NCBI RefSeq assembly: GCF_000568255.1
Contig: NZ_KK037166.1
Coordinates: forward strand, 9,207,372-9,271,371
DNA from: Kutzneria sp. 744
GTDB lineage: Bacteria > Actinomycetota > Actinomycetes > Mycobacteriales > Pseudonocardiaceae
Direction of reading: 5' to 3'
DNA: 64,000 bases
The number at the start of each line of letters is the position of its first letter. The first letter of the stretch is position 1. The notes below the pieces were generated by a model, which was not told the origin of the DNA, did no database searches, and saw only the letters and a program-made list of their open reading frames with translations. A program made the translations under genes and the position numbers. Positions 51,764 to 61,027 of this stretch are shown piece after piece.

Positions 51764-52550
51764 CCAGCGTGCCGAAGCGGCCGCCCGGCTGTCCGCCGCG
51801 GAGCGGGACCGGGCCCCGATCCCGCCGCTGACCGCCCTGTGGCCGGACATCGACGTGGTCGACGCGTACGAGATCCAGCTGCTCAACATCCGCCGCCGCG
51901 AGCGGCCTGTGCTCGGGCACAAGGTCGGCCTGTCGTCGCTGGTCATGCAGCAGATGATGGGCGTCGACGAGCCCGACTACGGGCATCTGCTCGACGACAT
52001 GGCGCTGGACGAGGGGCAGTCCGTGCCGCTGCGGTACTGCCAGCCGCGGGTCGAGGTCGAGGTCGGTTTTGTGCTGGGCGACGACCTTCCGGGCGAGGGC
52101 TGCACCGAGGACGACGTGCTGCGGGCGACTTCCGCGCTGGCCCCGGCGATCGAGCTGATCGACAGCCGGATCGCCGACTGGAAGATCGGGCTGGCCGACA
52201 CCATCGCCGACAACGCCTCCTCCGCCGGCTTCGTGCTCGGCGCGGCCCGGGTGCCGCCGGGGGCCCTGGACATCCGCAAGATCGAGGCCACGTTGCGGCG
52301 CAACGGAGAAGTGGTCGCCGAGGGCCGATCCGACGCCGTGCTCGGCAATCCTGTCACCGCCGTCGCCTGGCTGGCCCGCAAGGTCGCCGACTTCGGCGTC
52401 CGGCTGCGGGCCGGCAACATCGTGCTGCCCGGCTCGTGCACCCGTGCCATCGACGTCCGTCCCGGTGACCGGTTCCAGGCCGACTTCACCGGCCTCGGCC
52501 GGGTTTCCCTGAACTTCGCATCGATCACCTCTGGGGAGGGCTTGTCATGA
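51750..52550 (+). CDS. hsaE: 2-hydroxypenta-2,4-dienoate-type hydratase
   Basis: A 266-residue hydratase of the MhpD/BphH family. In steroid degradation HsaE hydrates 2-hydroxyhexa-2,4-dienoate to 4-hydroxy-2-oxohexanoate. Features are [44 protein letters not shown] and the metal-binding Glu pair region [17 protein letters not shown], then [28 protein letters not shown] start, 14 base overlap with the preceding gene. The stop overlaps hsaG by four bases. Confidence 0.92.
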   Translation: MLSADQRAEAAARLSAAERDRAPIPPLTALWPDIDVVDAYEIQLLNIRRRERPVLGHKVGLSSLVMQQMMGVDEPDYGHLLDDMALDEGQSVPLRYCQPRVEVEVGFVLGDDLPGEGCTEDDVLRATSALAPAIELIDSRIADWKIGLADTIADNASSAGFVLGAARVPPGALDIRKIEATLRRNGEVVAEGRSDAVLGNPVTAVAWLARKVADFGVRLRAGNIVLPGSCTRAIDVRPGDRFQADFTGLGRVSLNFASITSGEGLS

Positions 52551-53428
52551 CGGCGACGGCCGCGATCGTCGGCTCCGGCAACATCGGCACCGACCTGATG
52601 CACAAGCTGCTCCGGTCCGATCTGATCGATCCACTGTGGATGGTCGGCATCGACCCGTCGAGCGAAGGCCTGTCCCAGGCGCGGGAACACGGCTTGCAGA
52701 CCTCCGTCGACGGTGTGGACTGGTTGTTGGCTCAGGACGTGCGGCCGGATCTCGTGTTCGAGGCCACCTCCGCCGCCGTGCACCGGGCCAACGCCCCGCG
52801 CTACGAAGAGGCCGGTATCAAGGCGATCGACCTCACGCCGGCGGCGATCGGGCCTTACGTCGTGCCACCGGTCAATCTCGGTGAGCACCTCGACGCCCCC
52901 AACGTCAACCTGATCACCTGCGGCGGGCAGGCGACAATACCCATTGTCAAGGCCGTGTCGCGGGCGGTTCCGGTCAGCTACGCGGAAATCGTCGCCACCG
53001 TGTCCTCACGGTCGGCCGGTCCCGGCACCCGGGCCAACATCGACGAGTTCACCCGGACCACCAGCCACGGCATCGAGGTGATCGGCGGCGCCCAGAAGGG
53101 CAAGGCGATCATCGTGCTCAATCCGGCCGATCCGCCGATGGTCATGCGGGACACCATCTTCTGCGCCATTCCCGAGGATGCCGACACCGAGCTGGTGGCA
53201 GTGTCCATTCGGGACATGGTGGCCGAGGTCGCCGGCTACGTGCCCGGCTACCGGCTGCTGGACGAGCCCCAGTTCGACCCGCCCTCGCCGGCCACCGGCG
53301 GCATGGCGCGCGTGTGCGTGTTCATCGAGGTCGAGGGGGCCGGCGACTTTCTCCCGCCGTACTCCGGGAATCTGGACATCATGACCGCCGCCGCGACGCG
53401 CGTCGGCGAGCAACTGGCGAAGGGCTGA
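52547..53428 (+). CDS. hsaG: acylating acetaldehyde/propanal dehydrogenase
   Basis: A 293-residue dehydrogenase with the Rossmann motif [17 protein letters not shown] and the catalytic Cys in [39 protein letters not shown] is the dimerisation and cofactor segment. HsaG converts propanal, channelled from the aldolase HsaF, to propionyl-CoA using NAD and CoA. The gene lies between hsaE and hsaF, with three bases before the hsaF ATG, consistent with a tight aldolase-dehydrogenase complex. Confidence 0.93.
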   Translation: MTATAAIVGSGNIGTDLMHKLLRSDLIDPLWMVGIDPSSEGLSQAREHGLQTSVDGVDWLLAQDVRPDLVFEATSAAVHRANAPRYEEAGIKAIDLTPAAIGPYVVPPVNLGEHLDAPNVNLITCGGQATIPIVKAVSRAVPVSYAEIVATVSSRSAGPGTRANIDEFTRTTSHGIEVIGGAQKGKAIIVLNPADPPMVMRDTIFCAIPEDADTELVAVSIRDMVAEVAGYVPGYRLLDEPQFDPPSPATGGMARVCVFIEVEGAGDFLPPYSGNLDIMTAAATRVGEQLAKG

Positions 53429-53431
53429 GCG

Positions 53432-54433
53432 ATGGACGTCCGTGTCACCGACACCTCGCTGCGGGACGGCTCACACGCCAAGCGGCACCAGTTCACCGTC
53501 GACGATGTGCGCAACGTCGTTGGGGCGCTGGACGATGCCGGCGTGCCCGTCATCGAGGTCACCCATGGCGACGGGCTCGGCGGCTCCTCGTTCATCTACG
53601 GCTTCAGCCACACCCCCGAGCAGGAGCTGATCAAGACCGCCGTCGCCACGGCCAAACGCGCTCGCATCGCCTTCCTGATGCTGCCCGGCGTGGGCGTCAA
53701 GGACGACATCCTGGTGTCCGCCGACAACGGCGCCCAGATCTGCCGCATCGCCACCCACTGCACCGAGGCCGACATCTCCGTGCAGCACTTCGGCCTGGCC
53801 CGCGACCGTGGGCTGGAGACCGTGGGGTTCCTGATGATGTCCCACTCCCAGCCGCCGGAAGTGTTGGCGCGGCAGGCCAGGATCATGGCCGACGCCGGCT
53901 GCCAGTGCGTGTACGTCGTCGACTCCGCCGGCGCCCTGATCATGGACCAGGTCGGCGACCGGGTCTCGGCCCTGGTCGCCGAGCTCGGCTCCGACGCCCA
54001 GGTCGGCTTCCACGGCCACGAGAACCTCGGCCTCGGCGTCGCCAACTCCGTCATCGCCTACCGCGCCGGCGCCCGTCAGATCGACGGCAGCGCCCGCCGC
54101 TTCGGCGCCGGCGCCGGCAACACCCCCGTCGAGGCCTTCGTCGGCGTCTGCGACAAGCTCGGCATCGACACCGGCATCGACTTCTTCAAGATGCTCGACG
54201 CCGCCGAGGACGTCGTCGCCCCCGTCATGGACCAGGAATGCCTGCTCGACCGCATGGCCCTGCTCATGGGCTACGCCGGCGTCTACTCCAGCTTCCTGCG
54301 CCACGCCTACCGCCAGGCCGAGCGCTACGGCGTCTCCGGCCCCGAGATCCTGGTCCGGGCCGGCGAGCGGCGCCTGGTCGGCGGCCAGGAGGACCAGCTC
54401 ATCGACATCGCCCTGGAGCTGCGGGGGCGGTAG
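53432..54433 (+). CDS. hsaF: 4-hydroxy-2-oxovalerate/oxohexanoate aldolase
   Basis: A 333-residue class II aldolase of the DmpG/BphI type. [17 protein letters not shown] holds the catalytic Arg and metal Asp, and [16 protein letters not shown] holds the two metal-binding His residues. The C-terminal DmpG communication domain ([22 protein letters not shown]) is present. It cleaves 4-hydroxy-2-oxohexanoate to pyruvate and propanal, which passes to HsaG. It is the last core gene of the hsa operon. Confidence 0.93.
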   Translation: MDVRVTDTSLRDGSHAKRHQFTVDDVRNVVGALDDAGVPVIEVTHGDGLGGSSFIYGFSHTPEQELIKTAVATAKRARIAFLMLPGVGVKDDILVSADNGAQICRIATHCTEADISVQHFGLARDRGLETVGFLMMSHSQPPEVLARQARIMADAGCQCVYVVDSAGALIMDQVGDRVSALVAELGSDAQVGFHGHENLGLGVANSVIAYRAGARQIDGSARRFGAGAGNTPVEAFVGVCDKLGIDTGIDFFKMLDAAEDVVAPVMDQECLLDRMALLMGYAGVYSSFLRHAYRQAERYGVSGPEILVRAGERRLVGGQEDQLIDIALELRGR

Positions 54434-54442
54434 AACTGGCGG

Positions 54443-55255
54443 ATGACCGTCGTCACCTTGCTCCACCCCGGCGCGATGGGCGCCGCCGTCGGCCGGCAGG
54501 CCGTGTCCGCCGGGGCCACCGTGCTCTGGGTCGGCGCCGGCCGCTCCGACGCCACCCGTCGCCGCGCCGTCGACGCCGGGCTCATCGAGCGGCCTTCAGT
54601 CGACGCCGCCCTGGCGGAGTCCGACGTCGTCCTCTCCATCTGCCCACCCGCCTTCGCCGAGGACGTCGCACTGTCCGCCGCCGGCTTCACCGGCGTCTAC
54701 GTCGAGGCCAACGCCATCGCCCCCGAGCGTTCGCAGCGCATCGCCCAGCTGCTGCCGTCGGCCCGTTTCGTCGACGGCGGCATCATCGGCGGCCCGCCCT
54801 CCGCTTCGGGCTCCACCCGCCTGTACCTCTCCGGCTCCTCCGGCGGCGTGCCCGAGCTGTTCGCCGGCACCGCCCTGGACGTCGTCGTGCTGGACGGCGA
54901 GGTCGGCGTCGCCTCCGCCCTGAAGATCGCCTACGCCTCGTACCAGAAGACCACCTGGGCCCTCGCCGCCGTCTCCCACGCCCTGGCCGCCGCCCACGGC
55001 GTCGGCGCCGAGCTGCTGGCCGAGGCCGCCCGCCTCCAGGCCCGCCCCCTGCTCCAGACCGACTCCTACCCCTCCGTCGCCGCCCGCGGCTGGCGCTGGG
55101 CCCCCGAGATGCTCGAAGTCGCCGCCTCCCTCCGCGCCGCAGGCCTCCCCGACGGCCTGGCCCTCGGCTCCGCCGACACCATGCGCCGCTGGGAACCCGC
55201 TAAGGACCGCACCGACCTGCCGGTCGAGGACGTGCTCGGGCTGCTTGCACCCTGA
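54443..55255 (+). CDS. NAD(P)-binding dehydrogenase of the 6-phosphogluconate-DH type (DUF1932)
   Basis: A 270-residue protein. LLHPGAMGAAVGRQAVSAG is the NAD(P)-binding loop of the beta-hydroxyacid dehydrogenase superfamily. SICPPAFAEDVA and VEANAIAPERSQRI follow, then a conserved DGGIIGGPPSASGSTRLYLSG block and a C-terminal all-helical DUF1932 domain (ALKIAYASYQKTTWALAAVS). It starts nine bases after hsaF and is probably part of the same transcript, but no steroid pathway role is known for it. Confidence 0.8.
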   Translation: MTVVTLLHPGAMGAAVGRQAVSAGATVLWVGAGRSDATRRRAVDAGLIERPSVDAALAESDVVLSICPPAFAEDVALSAAGFTGVYVEANAIAPERSQRIAQLLPSARFVDGGIIGGPPSASGSTRLYLSGSSGGVPELFAGTALDVVVLDGEVGVASALKIAYASYQKTTWALAAVSHALAAAHGVGAELLAEAARLQARPLLQTDSYPSVAARGWRWAPEMLEVAASLRAAGLPDGLALGSADTMRRWEPAKDRTDLPVEDVLGLLAP

Positions 55256-55334
55256 CTGTCGACAGAACGTCATTTTCGTCGACTCTTGACGGAATTCAAG
55301 GCCTGTTGACGCCCCAGGGGGTAGCATCTGCCTC

Positions 55335-56615
55335 GTGCTGATCCGGTTTGAGGTGTCGAACTTCCGCTCAATCGCGGCTCCGGTGGAGCTGACGATGGTC
55401 GCCGTCGACCAGGATCGGCCCGCGGCCCGCGAGCAGTCGATGCTCGGCGAGAGCCTGCTGCCGGTGGCGGCCATCTACGGGCCGAACGCGTCCGGCAAGT
55501 CGAACCTCATCGCCGCCGTTGCGTGGCTGCAGCAGGCGGTGCAGTATTCACTGCAAACGTGGGAAGATGTGATCCCGGTTGAGCCGTTTGCCTTCGGTGC
55601 CTGGCCCGGCGAGGCGAGCGAGTTTGCAATTGAGTACATGGTCGAGGGTGTGAGGTTCGAGTACAGCCTGATTCTTGACCGGAAATCTGTTCAGTACGAA
55701 GGCCTTTTTCACTATCCGGAGAAGAAGCGTCGCCGTGTTTTTGAGCGAGAGGGAAGTGAGCTCAAGTTTCAGCGTGGACTGGGAGGTCTGTCGGGTACTC
55801 GTGAGCTGCTGACCGAGCGTACGCTGGCCCTATCGGCGGCGCGGCGATTCGATGCGCGTGTTGTCTCCGATTTCGCTCGTAAGATCATTGAAATTTCAGT
55901 TCTGAGTCCGAGGACTCGGTACTCGCGCAAGCTGCGAGGGAATCCCATGCTGTACATGGACGGGCGCCGGGTTCGTGTTCGACGTCGCCCGGCGCTCTTG
56001 ACTGAGTACTGGTTTCAGGAAGGCTTGCAGCCGAGCTTGTTTTCAGACGATGAACTCGGTGGTTCGGATCGGCAGCGAGCGTTGGCTCTGTTGAGGCTCG
56101 CCGACCTGGGAATCGATGATGTTATCGTTGAATCGGATGAGAATGGTGTTGAGCAGGTTCGCCTGATTCACAATACGACGGCGGGCCGTGTTCCGTTCGA
56201 CTTCGGCGTGGAGTCCGAAGGGACGCGAACTTGGTTCGAGCTCATCGGGCCGGTGTTGACGGCGCTCCGCGAAGGGGCGACCGTCTTGTTCGACGAGTTG
56301 GACGCCAGTCTGCATCCAACGTTGTCGGCCCAGCTGATCGACCTGTTCCACGACCCTGCCACGAACCCGCGCGGCGCGCAGCTGGTGTTCACCTCGCACG
56401 ACACGAGCCTGCTCAACCATCTCAACCGTGACGAGGTCTGGCTGACCGAGAAGAATCCCGACGGCTCGACGCGGCTCGGGGCGCTGGCGGACTTCGCCGG
56501 CGAGCGGGTACGCAAGTCGCAGAATCTGGAGAACGCGTACCTGCACGGGCGTTTCGGTGCTTTGCCGCAGGTTGACCAGTCCGAACTGCTCCGCGCGCTC
56601 GGGCTGATCGGCTGA
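55335..56615 (+). CDS. RloA-like AAA ATPase of a putative anti-phage pair
   Basis: A 426-residue SMC/ABC-type ATPase. It starts MLIRFEVSNFRSIAAPVELT; Walker A is IYGPNASGKSNLIAAVAWL (about residues 47-65). The C-terminal half has a Walker B LFDELDASLHPTLSAQLIDLF and VFTSHDTSLL, the AAA_21/DUF3696-like arrangement. The middle third (about 100-300) is poorly conserved and noticeably less GC-rich than neighbouring genes, a sign of transfer. It is coupled to a RloB-family gene by TGATG. RloA/RloB pairs include the AbiL abortive-infection system. GTG start. Confidence 0.85.
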   Translation: MLIRFEVSNFRSIAAPVELTMVAVDQDRPAAREQSMLGESLLPVAAIYGPNASGKSNLIAAVAWLQQAVQYSLQTWEDVIPVEPFAFGAWPGEASEFAIEYMVEGVRFEYSLILDRKSVQYEGLFHYPEKKRRRVFEREGSELKFQRGLGGLSGTRELLTERTLALSAARRFDARVVSDFARKIIEISVLSPRTRYSRKLRGNPMLYMDGRRVRVRRRPALLTEYWFQEGLQPSLFSDDELGGSDRQRALALLRLADLGIDDVIVESDENGVEQVRLIHNTTAGRVPFDFGVESEGTRTWFELIGPVLTALREGATVLFDELDASLHPTLSAQLIDLFHDPATNPRGAQLVFTSHDTSLLNHLNRDEVWLTEKNPDGSTRLGALADFAGERVRKSQNLENAYLHGRFGALPQVDQSELLRALGLIG

Positions 56616-57229
56616 TGCCCACGAGCCGGAGGCTTCCCAAGCCGCTCAAGCGTTCGGTCGCCCAGCGCCCCGAACTGCGCACCATCGTGGTGTTCACCGA
56701 GGGGCGCAACTCCGAGCCCGACTACGTCAACGGCGTGAAGCGGCTGCCCGAAGTCCGTGGCAATGTCTCGCTCCGGGTGGAGATCCATCCTGAGCACGGG
56801 GTGCCGCTCACCCTCGTGCAGATGGCGATCGAACGCAACCGCGACCCTGAAGTCGACGAGTGCTGGTGCATCTTCGACGTCGAGTGGCCGCAGCATCATC
56901 CCAAGCTCACCGAAGCGGTCTCGCTGGCCCAGGAGTACGGCATCCGGCTGGCGGTCTCGAATCCGTGCTTCGAGCTCTGGCTGATCCTGCACCACCAGGA
57001 TCACCACAAGTTCGGGCACACGGCGGCGGTGGAGAGCCTGAGCCGGCGGCTTGACGGCCGGCCCGGCAAGAGTGTTGATGCTGCCAAATACCTGCCGTTG
57101 CGCAAGGACGCCGTTCGGCGGGCGCAGCTGCTGGCGAAGCGTCACGAGCGTGAGGGAACCCCGTTTCCGAACGACAACCCGTCTTCGGGGATGTACCTGT
57201 TCCTTCAGTCGCTGGAAGGTGAGTCGTAG
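56615..57229 (+). CDS. RloB family protein of a putative anti-phage pair
   Basis: A 204-residue RloB-like protein. The acidic Toprim-like residues lie in VVFTEGRNSEPDYVNGV and CWCIFDVEWPQHHPKL, and the diagnostic SNPCFELWLILHH follows, then a basic helix (RKDAVRRAQLLAKRHEREG). These point to a nuclease-like effector controlled by the ATPase encoded just upstream, as in AbiL and related defences; activity is not demonstrated. The ATG overlaps the RloA stop by one base. The 3' end overlaps the convergent AraC-type gene by 25 bases. Confidence 0.86.
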   Translation: MPTSRRLPKPLKRSVAQRPELRTIVVFTEGRNSEPDYVNGVKRLPEVRGNVSLRVEIHPEHGVPLTLVQMAIERNRDPEVDECWCIFDVEWPQHHPKLTEAVSLAQEYGIRLAVSNPCFELWLILHHQDHHKFGHTAAVESLSRRLDGRPGKSVDAAKYLPLRKDAVRRAQLLAKRHEREGTPFPNDNPSSGMYLFLQSLEGES

Positions 57230-58072
57230 GCGACGTTGTCGCGGCGCCAGCGGGTGGGGGTCGCGCCGAACTGGCGGTGGAAGGCGCGTTCGAAGGTGCG
57301 GAGGTCGGTGAAGCCGACGTCGAAGGCGATGTCGGTGACGGGGCGGGGGGCGGTGCGGGCGGCGAGGAGGCGTTGTTCGCGGAGGTAGGCGCCGGGGGTG
57401 ACGCCGATGCGGGCGAACAGGGAGTGGACGTGGCGCTCGGAGACGTGGTGGCGGCGGGCGAGTTCGGTGACGGTGAGGCGGGGGTCCGAGAGGTGGTCCC
57501 GGATGTGGGTGCGCATGAGGCCGAGCAGGATCTCGCCGGCGCCGGCGCCGGCGCTGGAGTCGGAGGGCACGGAGGGGCGAAGGCCGCGCAGGGCCATAGT
57601 GAGCATGTCGAGGGCGGCGAGACCGGCGTCCTGGCGTTGCTCGGCGGCGATGTCGTCGGCGAGCTGGCCGTCGGTGATCTCCTTGGCCCGCAAGGGAAGC
57701 ACGTGGTGAGGGAACTGTAGGAGCAGGCTGTGCGCGGCGGTGGGGGCGTCGAACGCCCACGGGCTGCGCGCCTCGTACAGGACGCCGACGCCGGGCCGGA
57801 GCTCGGCCAGCCGCCGGCGTTGTTCAAGGCGCGCGGAGCCGGCGAGGTGGATGCAGAACAGGAGCATGTCGTCCCGATCCACGGCGGGCGGCCATCCGCG
57901 CGGTCTGCGACGTCCGCAGCGGCCCCATCTTCGCCTCGAACAGGGCAACGGTGCTGCCCCGCTGGTGCAATGCCATGCGCCCACGGAATTCCGACGCCCC
58001 CTCGGCGATCACCGGCAGGTAGCTGCGGCTGGCGACCTCTTCCAGGACAGAATCCGCTGCACGTGCACGCAC
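57205..58072 (-). pseudogene. AraC family regulator with one frameshift
   Basis: The front of the AraC-binding-like domain reads from the GTG at 58072 (DSVLEEVASRSYLPVIAEGA, HQRGSTVALFEAKMGPLRTS, TARMAA). The rest, including DDMLLFCIHLAGSARLEQRR and the C-terminal double helix-turn-helix (LTVTELARRHHVSERHVHSLFARIGVTPG; DIAFDVGFTDLRTFERAFHR), is in the next frame. One extra C near 57892-57897 (in a run of GC-rich triplets) separates them. Removing it yields a normal regulator of about 288 residues. Error or recent inactivation are both possible. Confidence 0.75.
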
Positions 58073-58118
58073 CCGAGGCTAGCGGCGGAATCGGCCCCGT
58101 GCGGGAAGCGCCGGCCGA

Positions 58119-59000
58119 TCAGGCAGGAACTCGGATCCAGAGGTCGGGCGGCCCGGTGACGGCGCGGGTGTCGGTGGGGCGGAGGCCGGCGAACGCGAAG
58201 CAGTAGGCGACAGGAGCGTCCTCGTAGAGGTACGAGAGCAGCGGATTCTCGTCGTCGGGGTCGACGCCGCCGCCGGGGTGGAGATCCGAGCCGATGATCT
58301 CGCCGTCACGGACGATGTCGCCCTGGTCGCCGCTCTTGGGATTGGCGTACAGGTCGTAGCAGGTGGTGCCGGCGGACAGGGGCACCGTGAGCTCGGACCC
58401 GGTCGGCGCGTAGCCCCAGGGCTGCGCGATCACGCAGCCGCCGGGCACGTCGGTGGCCCACATGATCGACAGGTCGTCGGTGGACTCGGGCTCGACGACC
58501 GTGGCGTTGATTCGACGGACCGCCTCGGCGGCGTCGATGCCGGCGACGCACGCCAGGCCGAGGCCCTCGTAGTCAAGGTCGTCGAACAGGGCGATGAGCC
58601 GGTGGCTTTCCCGCACCGTCTCGGCCTCGTCGTCGGTGAGGGATGTGGTGGCGCCGAACAGGTCGGGGGTGGGGCCGGTGAGGCTGAGCCGCGCCGGCGA
58701 CCAGCCGGACATCATGTCCCGCAACGGATCCGCGCCGGCAGCGGCCAGGATCCGGGCGTTGTCCGGCTGACGCGCGGCGACCGCCCGCCACAGCGCCGTG
58801 GCCACGTCGTGCAGGGCGTCGACGTCGGCCACCCGTCGGGCCAGCTCCGCCACCACCTCCGGCGATCCGCGCTCCGCCGCCTGATGCAACGCCGGCCCGG
58901 GCCAGCCGTTGTCGGCATCCGGGTCCGCGCCCGCGGCCAGCACCGCCCGCACCTTGTCGAGGTCGGTCCACCCGTGGTAGCCGATGTCGCTCCAGTTCAC
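58119..59000 (-). CDS. ankyrin-repeat protein, unknown function
   Basis: A 293-residue protein. The first 110 residues are ankyrin-like repeats (DKVRAVLAAGADPDADNGWPG, LHQAAERGSPEVVAEL, NARILAAAGADPL). The remaining 180 form a domain I do not recognise, with GGCVIAQPWGYAPTG and a strand-rich acidic end. It is cytoplasmic. Such proteins are common single genes in actinomycetes and may take part in protein-protein contacts. Divergent from the small kinase gene with a 33 base gap. Confidence 0.75.
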   Translation of the reverse strand: MNWSDIGYHGWTDLDKVRAVLAAGADPDADNGWPGPALHQAAERGSPEVVAELARRVADVDALHDVATALWRAVAARQPDNARILAAAGADPLRDMMSGWSPARLSLTGPTPDLFGATTSLTDDEAETVRESHRLIALFDDLDYEGLGLACVAGIDAAEAVRRINATVVEPESTDDLSIMWATDVPGGCVIAQPWGYAPTGSELTVPLSAGTTCYDLYANPKSGDQGDIVRDGEIIGSDLHPGGGVDPDDENPLLSYLYEDAPVAYCFAFAGLRPTDTRAVTGPPDLWIRVPA

Positions 59001-59033
59001 GGTGGATCATCCTGGCCTGGATACGGTGTCCGC

Positions 59034-59651
59034 GTGAGGCTTTTGGCCAAGGGGCGGGGTGCGGACGTCTTCGACATCGGGGACGGCCGGGTGCTGAGGC
59101 GCTGCCGCTATGAGGGTGACGTCGCGAAAGAGGCGGCGGTGATGCGCCGGCTCCGGGCGGACGGATTCCCGGTGCCGGCGGTGTTCGAGGCGTCGGGCCG
59201 GGACCTGGTGATGGAACGGGTGCCTGGCCCGAGCCTGCTCGCGGCGATGCGCAGCGGCGACAAGGGAGTCGTGGAGGCGTCGGAGATCATGCTGGCCCTG
59301 CACGAGAAGCTGCGCGGGGCTGGGATCCTGCATCTGGATCTGCACCCGGACAACATCCTGCTGGGCCCGGACGGACCGGTGCTGATCGACTGGACGAACA
59401 GCGCGGAAGGGCCGCCGGAGCTGGACGCGGCGGTGTCGGCGCTGATCCTGGCGCAGGTGGCGGTGGGGGAGGCGGAGCTGGCGGGGCTGGCCGAAAGGCT
59501 GTTGCGTGAGTTCGCACCGAGGACGGATGCGGTGACGGAGTTGAAGCGCGCGGTGGAGTACCGCCGGGCGAATCCGACGATGACGGAGCGGGAGCTGGCG
59601 GACCTGGACCGGGCGGCGGAGCTGGTCCGGCACGTCACGGCAGGACGGTGA
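59034..59651 (+). CDS. small APH/RIO-like kinase
   Basis: A 205-residue kinase-like protein with an N-terminal Gly-rich start (RLLAKGRGADVFDIGDGRVL), a Lys/Glu region (KEAAVMRRL) and the catalytic loop HLDLHPDNILLGPDG with the metal Asp in VLIDWTNSAEGP. Length and the absence of a large C-lobe place it near Bud32/RIO or aminoglycoside-phosphotransferase-like kinases. The substrate is unknown. The GTG at 59034 is chosen, as the frame upstream is antisense to the ankyrin gene. It overlaps the convergent TetR gene by 17 bases. Confidence 0.75.
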   Translation: MRLLAKGRGADVFDIGDGRVLRRCRYEGDVAKEAAVMRRLRADGFPVPAVFEASGRDLVMERVPGPSLLAAMRSGDKGVVEASEIMLALHEKLRGAGILHLDLHPDNILLGPDGPVLIDWTNSAEGPPELDAAVSALILAQVAVGEAELAGLAERLLREFAPRTDAVTELKRAVEYRRANPTMTERELADLDRAAELVRHVTAGR

Positions 59652-60198
59652 CGACCATGCGCCGCACGGCGTCAGCGGAGGGCGGCCCGGCCTGACGGTC
59701 GGCGAACAGCATGTGGGCGCTGCCGATGAGGGCCAGACCGAGGGCGTCGATATCGGCATCCGCGGGGAGACGGCCGAGGGAGCGCTCGGCCGTCAAATAG
59801 CCGTGGACGAGGGCGGCGGCCTCGGAGGCGAGGGGAATGCCGGGCCCGAGGGCGGCGCGCAGGCGCTGCCGGAGGTCGTCGCGGAAGGTGATCAGGGCGA
59901 CGATGGCGACGGCGACGGAGGAGAACACGTCGGTCAGGAACGCGGTGAGGGTGTCGACGACGGAACCGGCGCCGGGGACCAGGGGCAGCGCGGACAGCCG
60001 GGCGACGCGGTCGAGCACCAGCTCGCTCAGAAAGGCGTCGAAGTCCGCGAAGTGCCGGTGCAGCACGCCTTTGGCGAACCCGGCCTCGGCGGTGACGGCC
60101 CGGCTGGTCAGGGCGTGCGGACCGTCGCGCAGCAGCACCCGCTCGGCGGCGTCGAACAGCTGCGAGCGGGCGTCCTGGATGTGAACCCCGGTCGGCAC
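59635..60198 (-). CDS. TetR/AcrR family transcriptional regulator
   Basis: A 187-residue regulator with the TetR helix-turn-helix DARSQLFDAAERVLLRDGPHALTSRAVTAEAGFAKGVLHRHF. I chose the GTG at 60198. A TTG at 60216 is possible, but it lies inside a perfect palindrome that is better read as the operator. It is divergent from a methyltransferase gene, which it probably regulates together with itself. Confidence 0.83.
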   Translation of the reverse strand: MPTGVHIQDARSQLFDAAERVLLRDGPHALTSRAVTAEAGFAKGVLHRHFADFDAFLSELVLDRVARLSALPLVPGAGSVVDTLTAFLTDVFSSVAVAIVALITFRDDLRQRLRAALGPGIPLASEAAALVHGYLTAERSLGRLPADADIDALGLALIGSAHMLFADRQAGPPSADAVRRMVVTVLP

Positions 60199-60215
60199 GG
60201 GGCGAACTCTATCCA

Positions 60216-60233
60216 AGTGGGCGGCCGCCCACT
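60216..60233. promoter_or_regulatory. 18 bp perfect palindrome, likely TetR operator
   Basis: AGTGGGCGGCCGCCCACT, perfectly self-complementary, in the 46 base gap between the divergent TetR and methyltransferase genes. A further half site GTGGGCG lies at 60237-60243 just before the methyltransferase ATG. Confidence 0.65.
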
Positions 60234-60244
60234 AAGGTGGGCGC

Positions 60245-61027
60245 ATGCCCACTCCGGATCAGCAGCGCGCCGTGGCGGAGTCGTTCGGCATCGACGCCGC
60301 CCGATACGACCGTAATCGTCCGTCCTATCCGAATGATCTGATCACGCGGATCGTGGCCGGCAGCCCCGGCCCGACCGTCCTGGACGTGGGCTGCGGGACT
60401 GGCATCGCCTCACGCCAGTTCCAGGCGGCCGGCTGCACGGTGCTGGGCGTCGAGCCGGACGCCCGGATGGCCGACTTCGCCCGCTCGACCGGCGTCGAGA
60501 CCGAGGTGTCGACCTTCGAGACCTGGGACGCGAGAGGCCGCCGCTTCGACACCGTCGTCTCCGGCACCGCCTGGCACTGGGTCGACCCGGTCGCCGGCGC
60601 GGCCAAGGCCGCTGAGGTGCTCAACCCCGGCGGCCAGCTGGCCACGTTCTGGCACATCTTCGACCTGCCCGAGCCGATCGCGGTCGCCTTCGCCGAGAAC
60701 TACCGGCGGGTGGTGCCCGACGCCCCGTTCGACTTCAGCACCGGCAAGTCGATGATCGACCTCTACCAGGCCCAGTTCGACCGCACCGCCGACGGCATGC
60801 GCCAGGCCGGCTTCGACGAGTCCGAGGATCGGCGCTACCCCTGGGAGCGGCACTACAACCGGGACGAGTGGCTCGACCTGCTGTCCACCCACGGCGGTAT
60901 GACGCCGTTGACCGCAGAGCAGCGTTCGACGATCCTCGCCGAGCTCGCCCCGGCGCTCGGCGAGGGCTTCACGCTGCCGTACGTGACGGTCTCGGTCAGC
61001 GCGCGACTGCGCCCAGCGACTCGATGA
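60245..61027 (+). CDS. class I SAM-dependent methyltransferase
   Basis: A 260-residue methyltransferase. FGIDAARYDRNRPSYPNDL precedes motif I VLDVGCGTGIASRQF (about residues 44-58), then VLGVEPDARMADFAR (acidic end of strand 2) and TVVSGTAWHWVDPVAGAAKA. It resembles the Methyltransf_11 group related to trans-aconitate methyltransferase-like enzymes; the substrate is unknown. Probably controlled by the divergent TetR protein. The last 32 bases overlap the convergent downstream gene. Confidence 0.87.
   Translation: MPTPDQQRAVAESFGIDAARYDRNRPSYPNDLITRIVAGSPGPTVLDVGCGTGIASRQFQAAGCTVLGVEPDARMADFARSTGVETEVSTFETWDARGRRFDTVVSGTAWHWVDPVAGAAKAAEVLNPGGQLATFWHIFDLPEPIAVAFAENYRRVVPDAPFDFSTGKSMIDLYQAQFDRTADGMRQAGFDESEDRRYPWERHYNRDEWLDLLSTHGGMTPLTAEQRSTILAELAPALGEGFTLPYVTVSVSARLRPATR

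Noticed and set aside
55261-55334. TTGACG...TAGCAT promoter before the RloA-like gene
   Set aside because: Two TTGACG hexamers exist, but their spacing to TAGCAT (about 10 or 30 bases) does not fit a standard promoter, so none is annotated.
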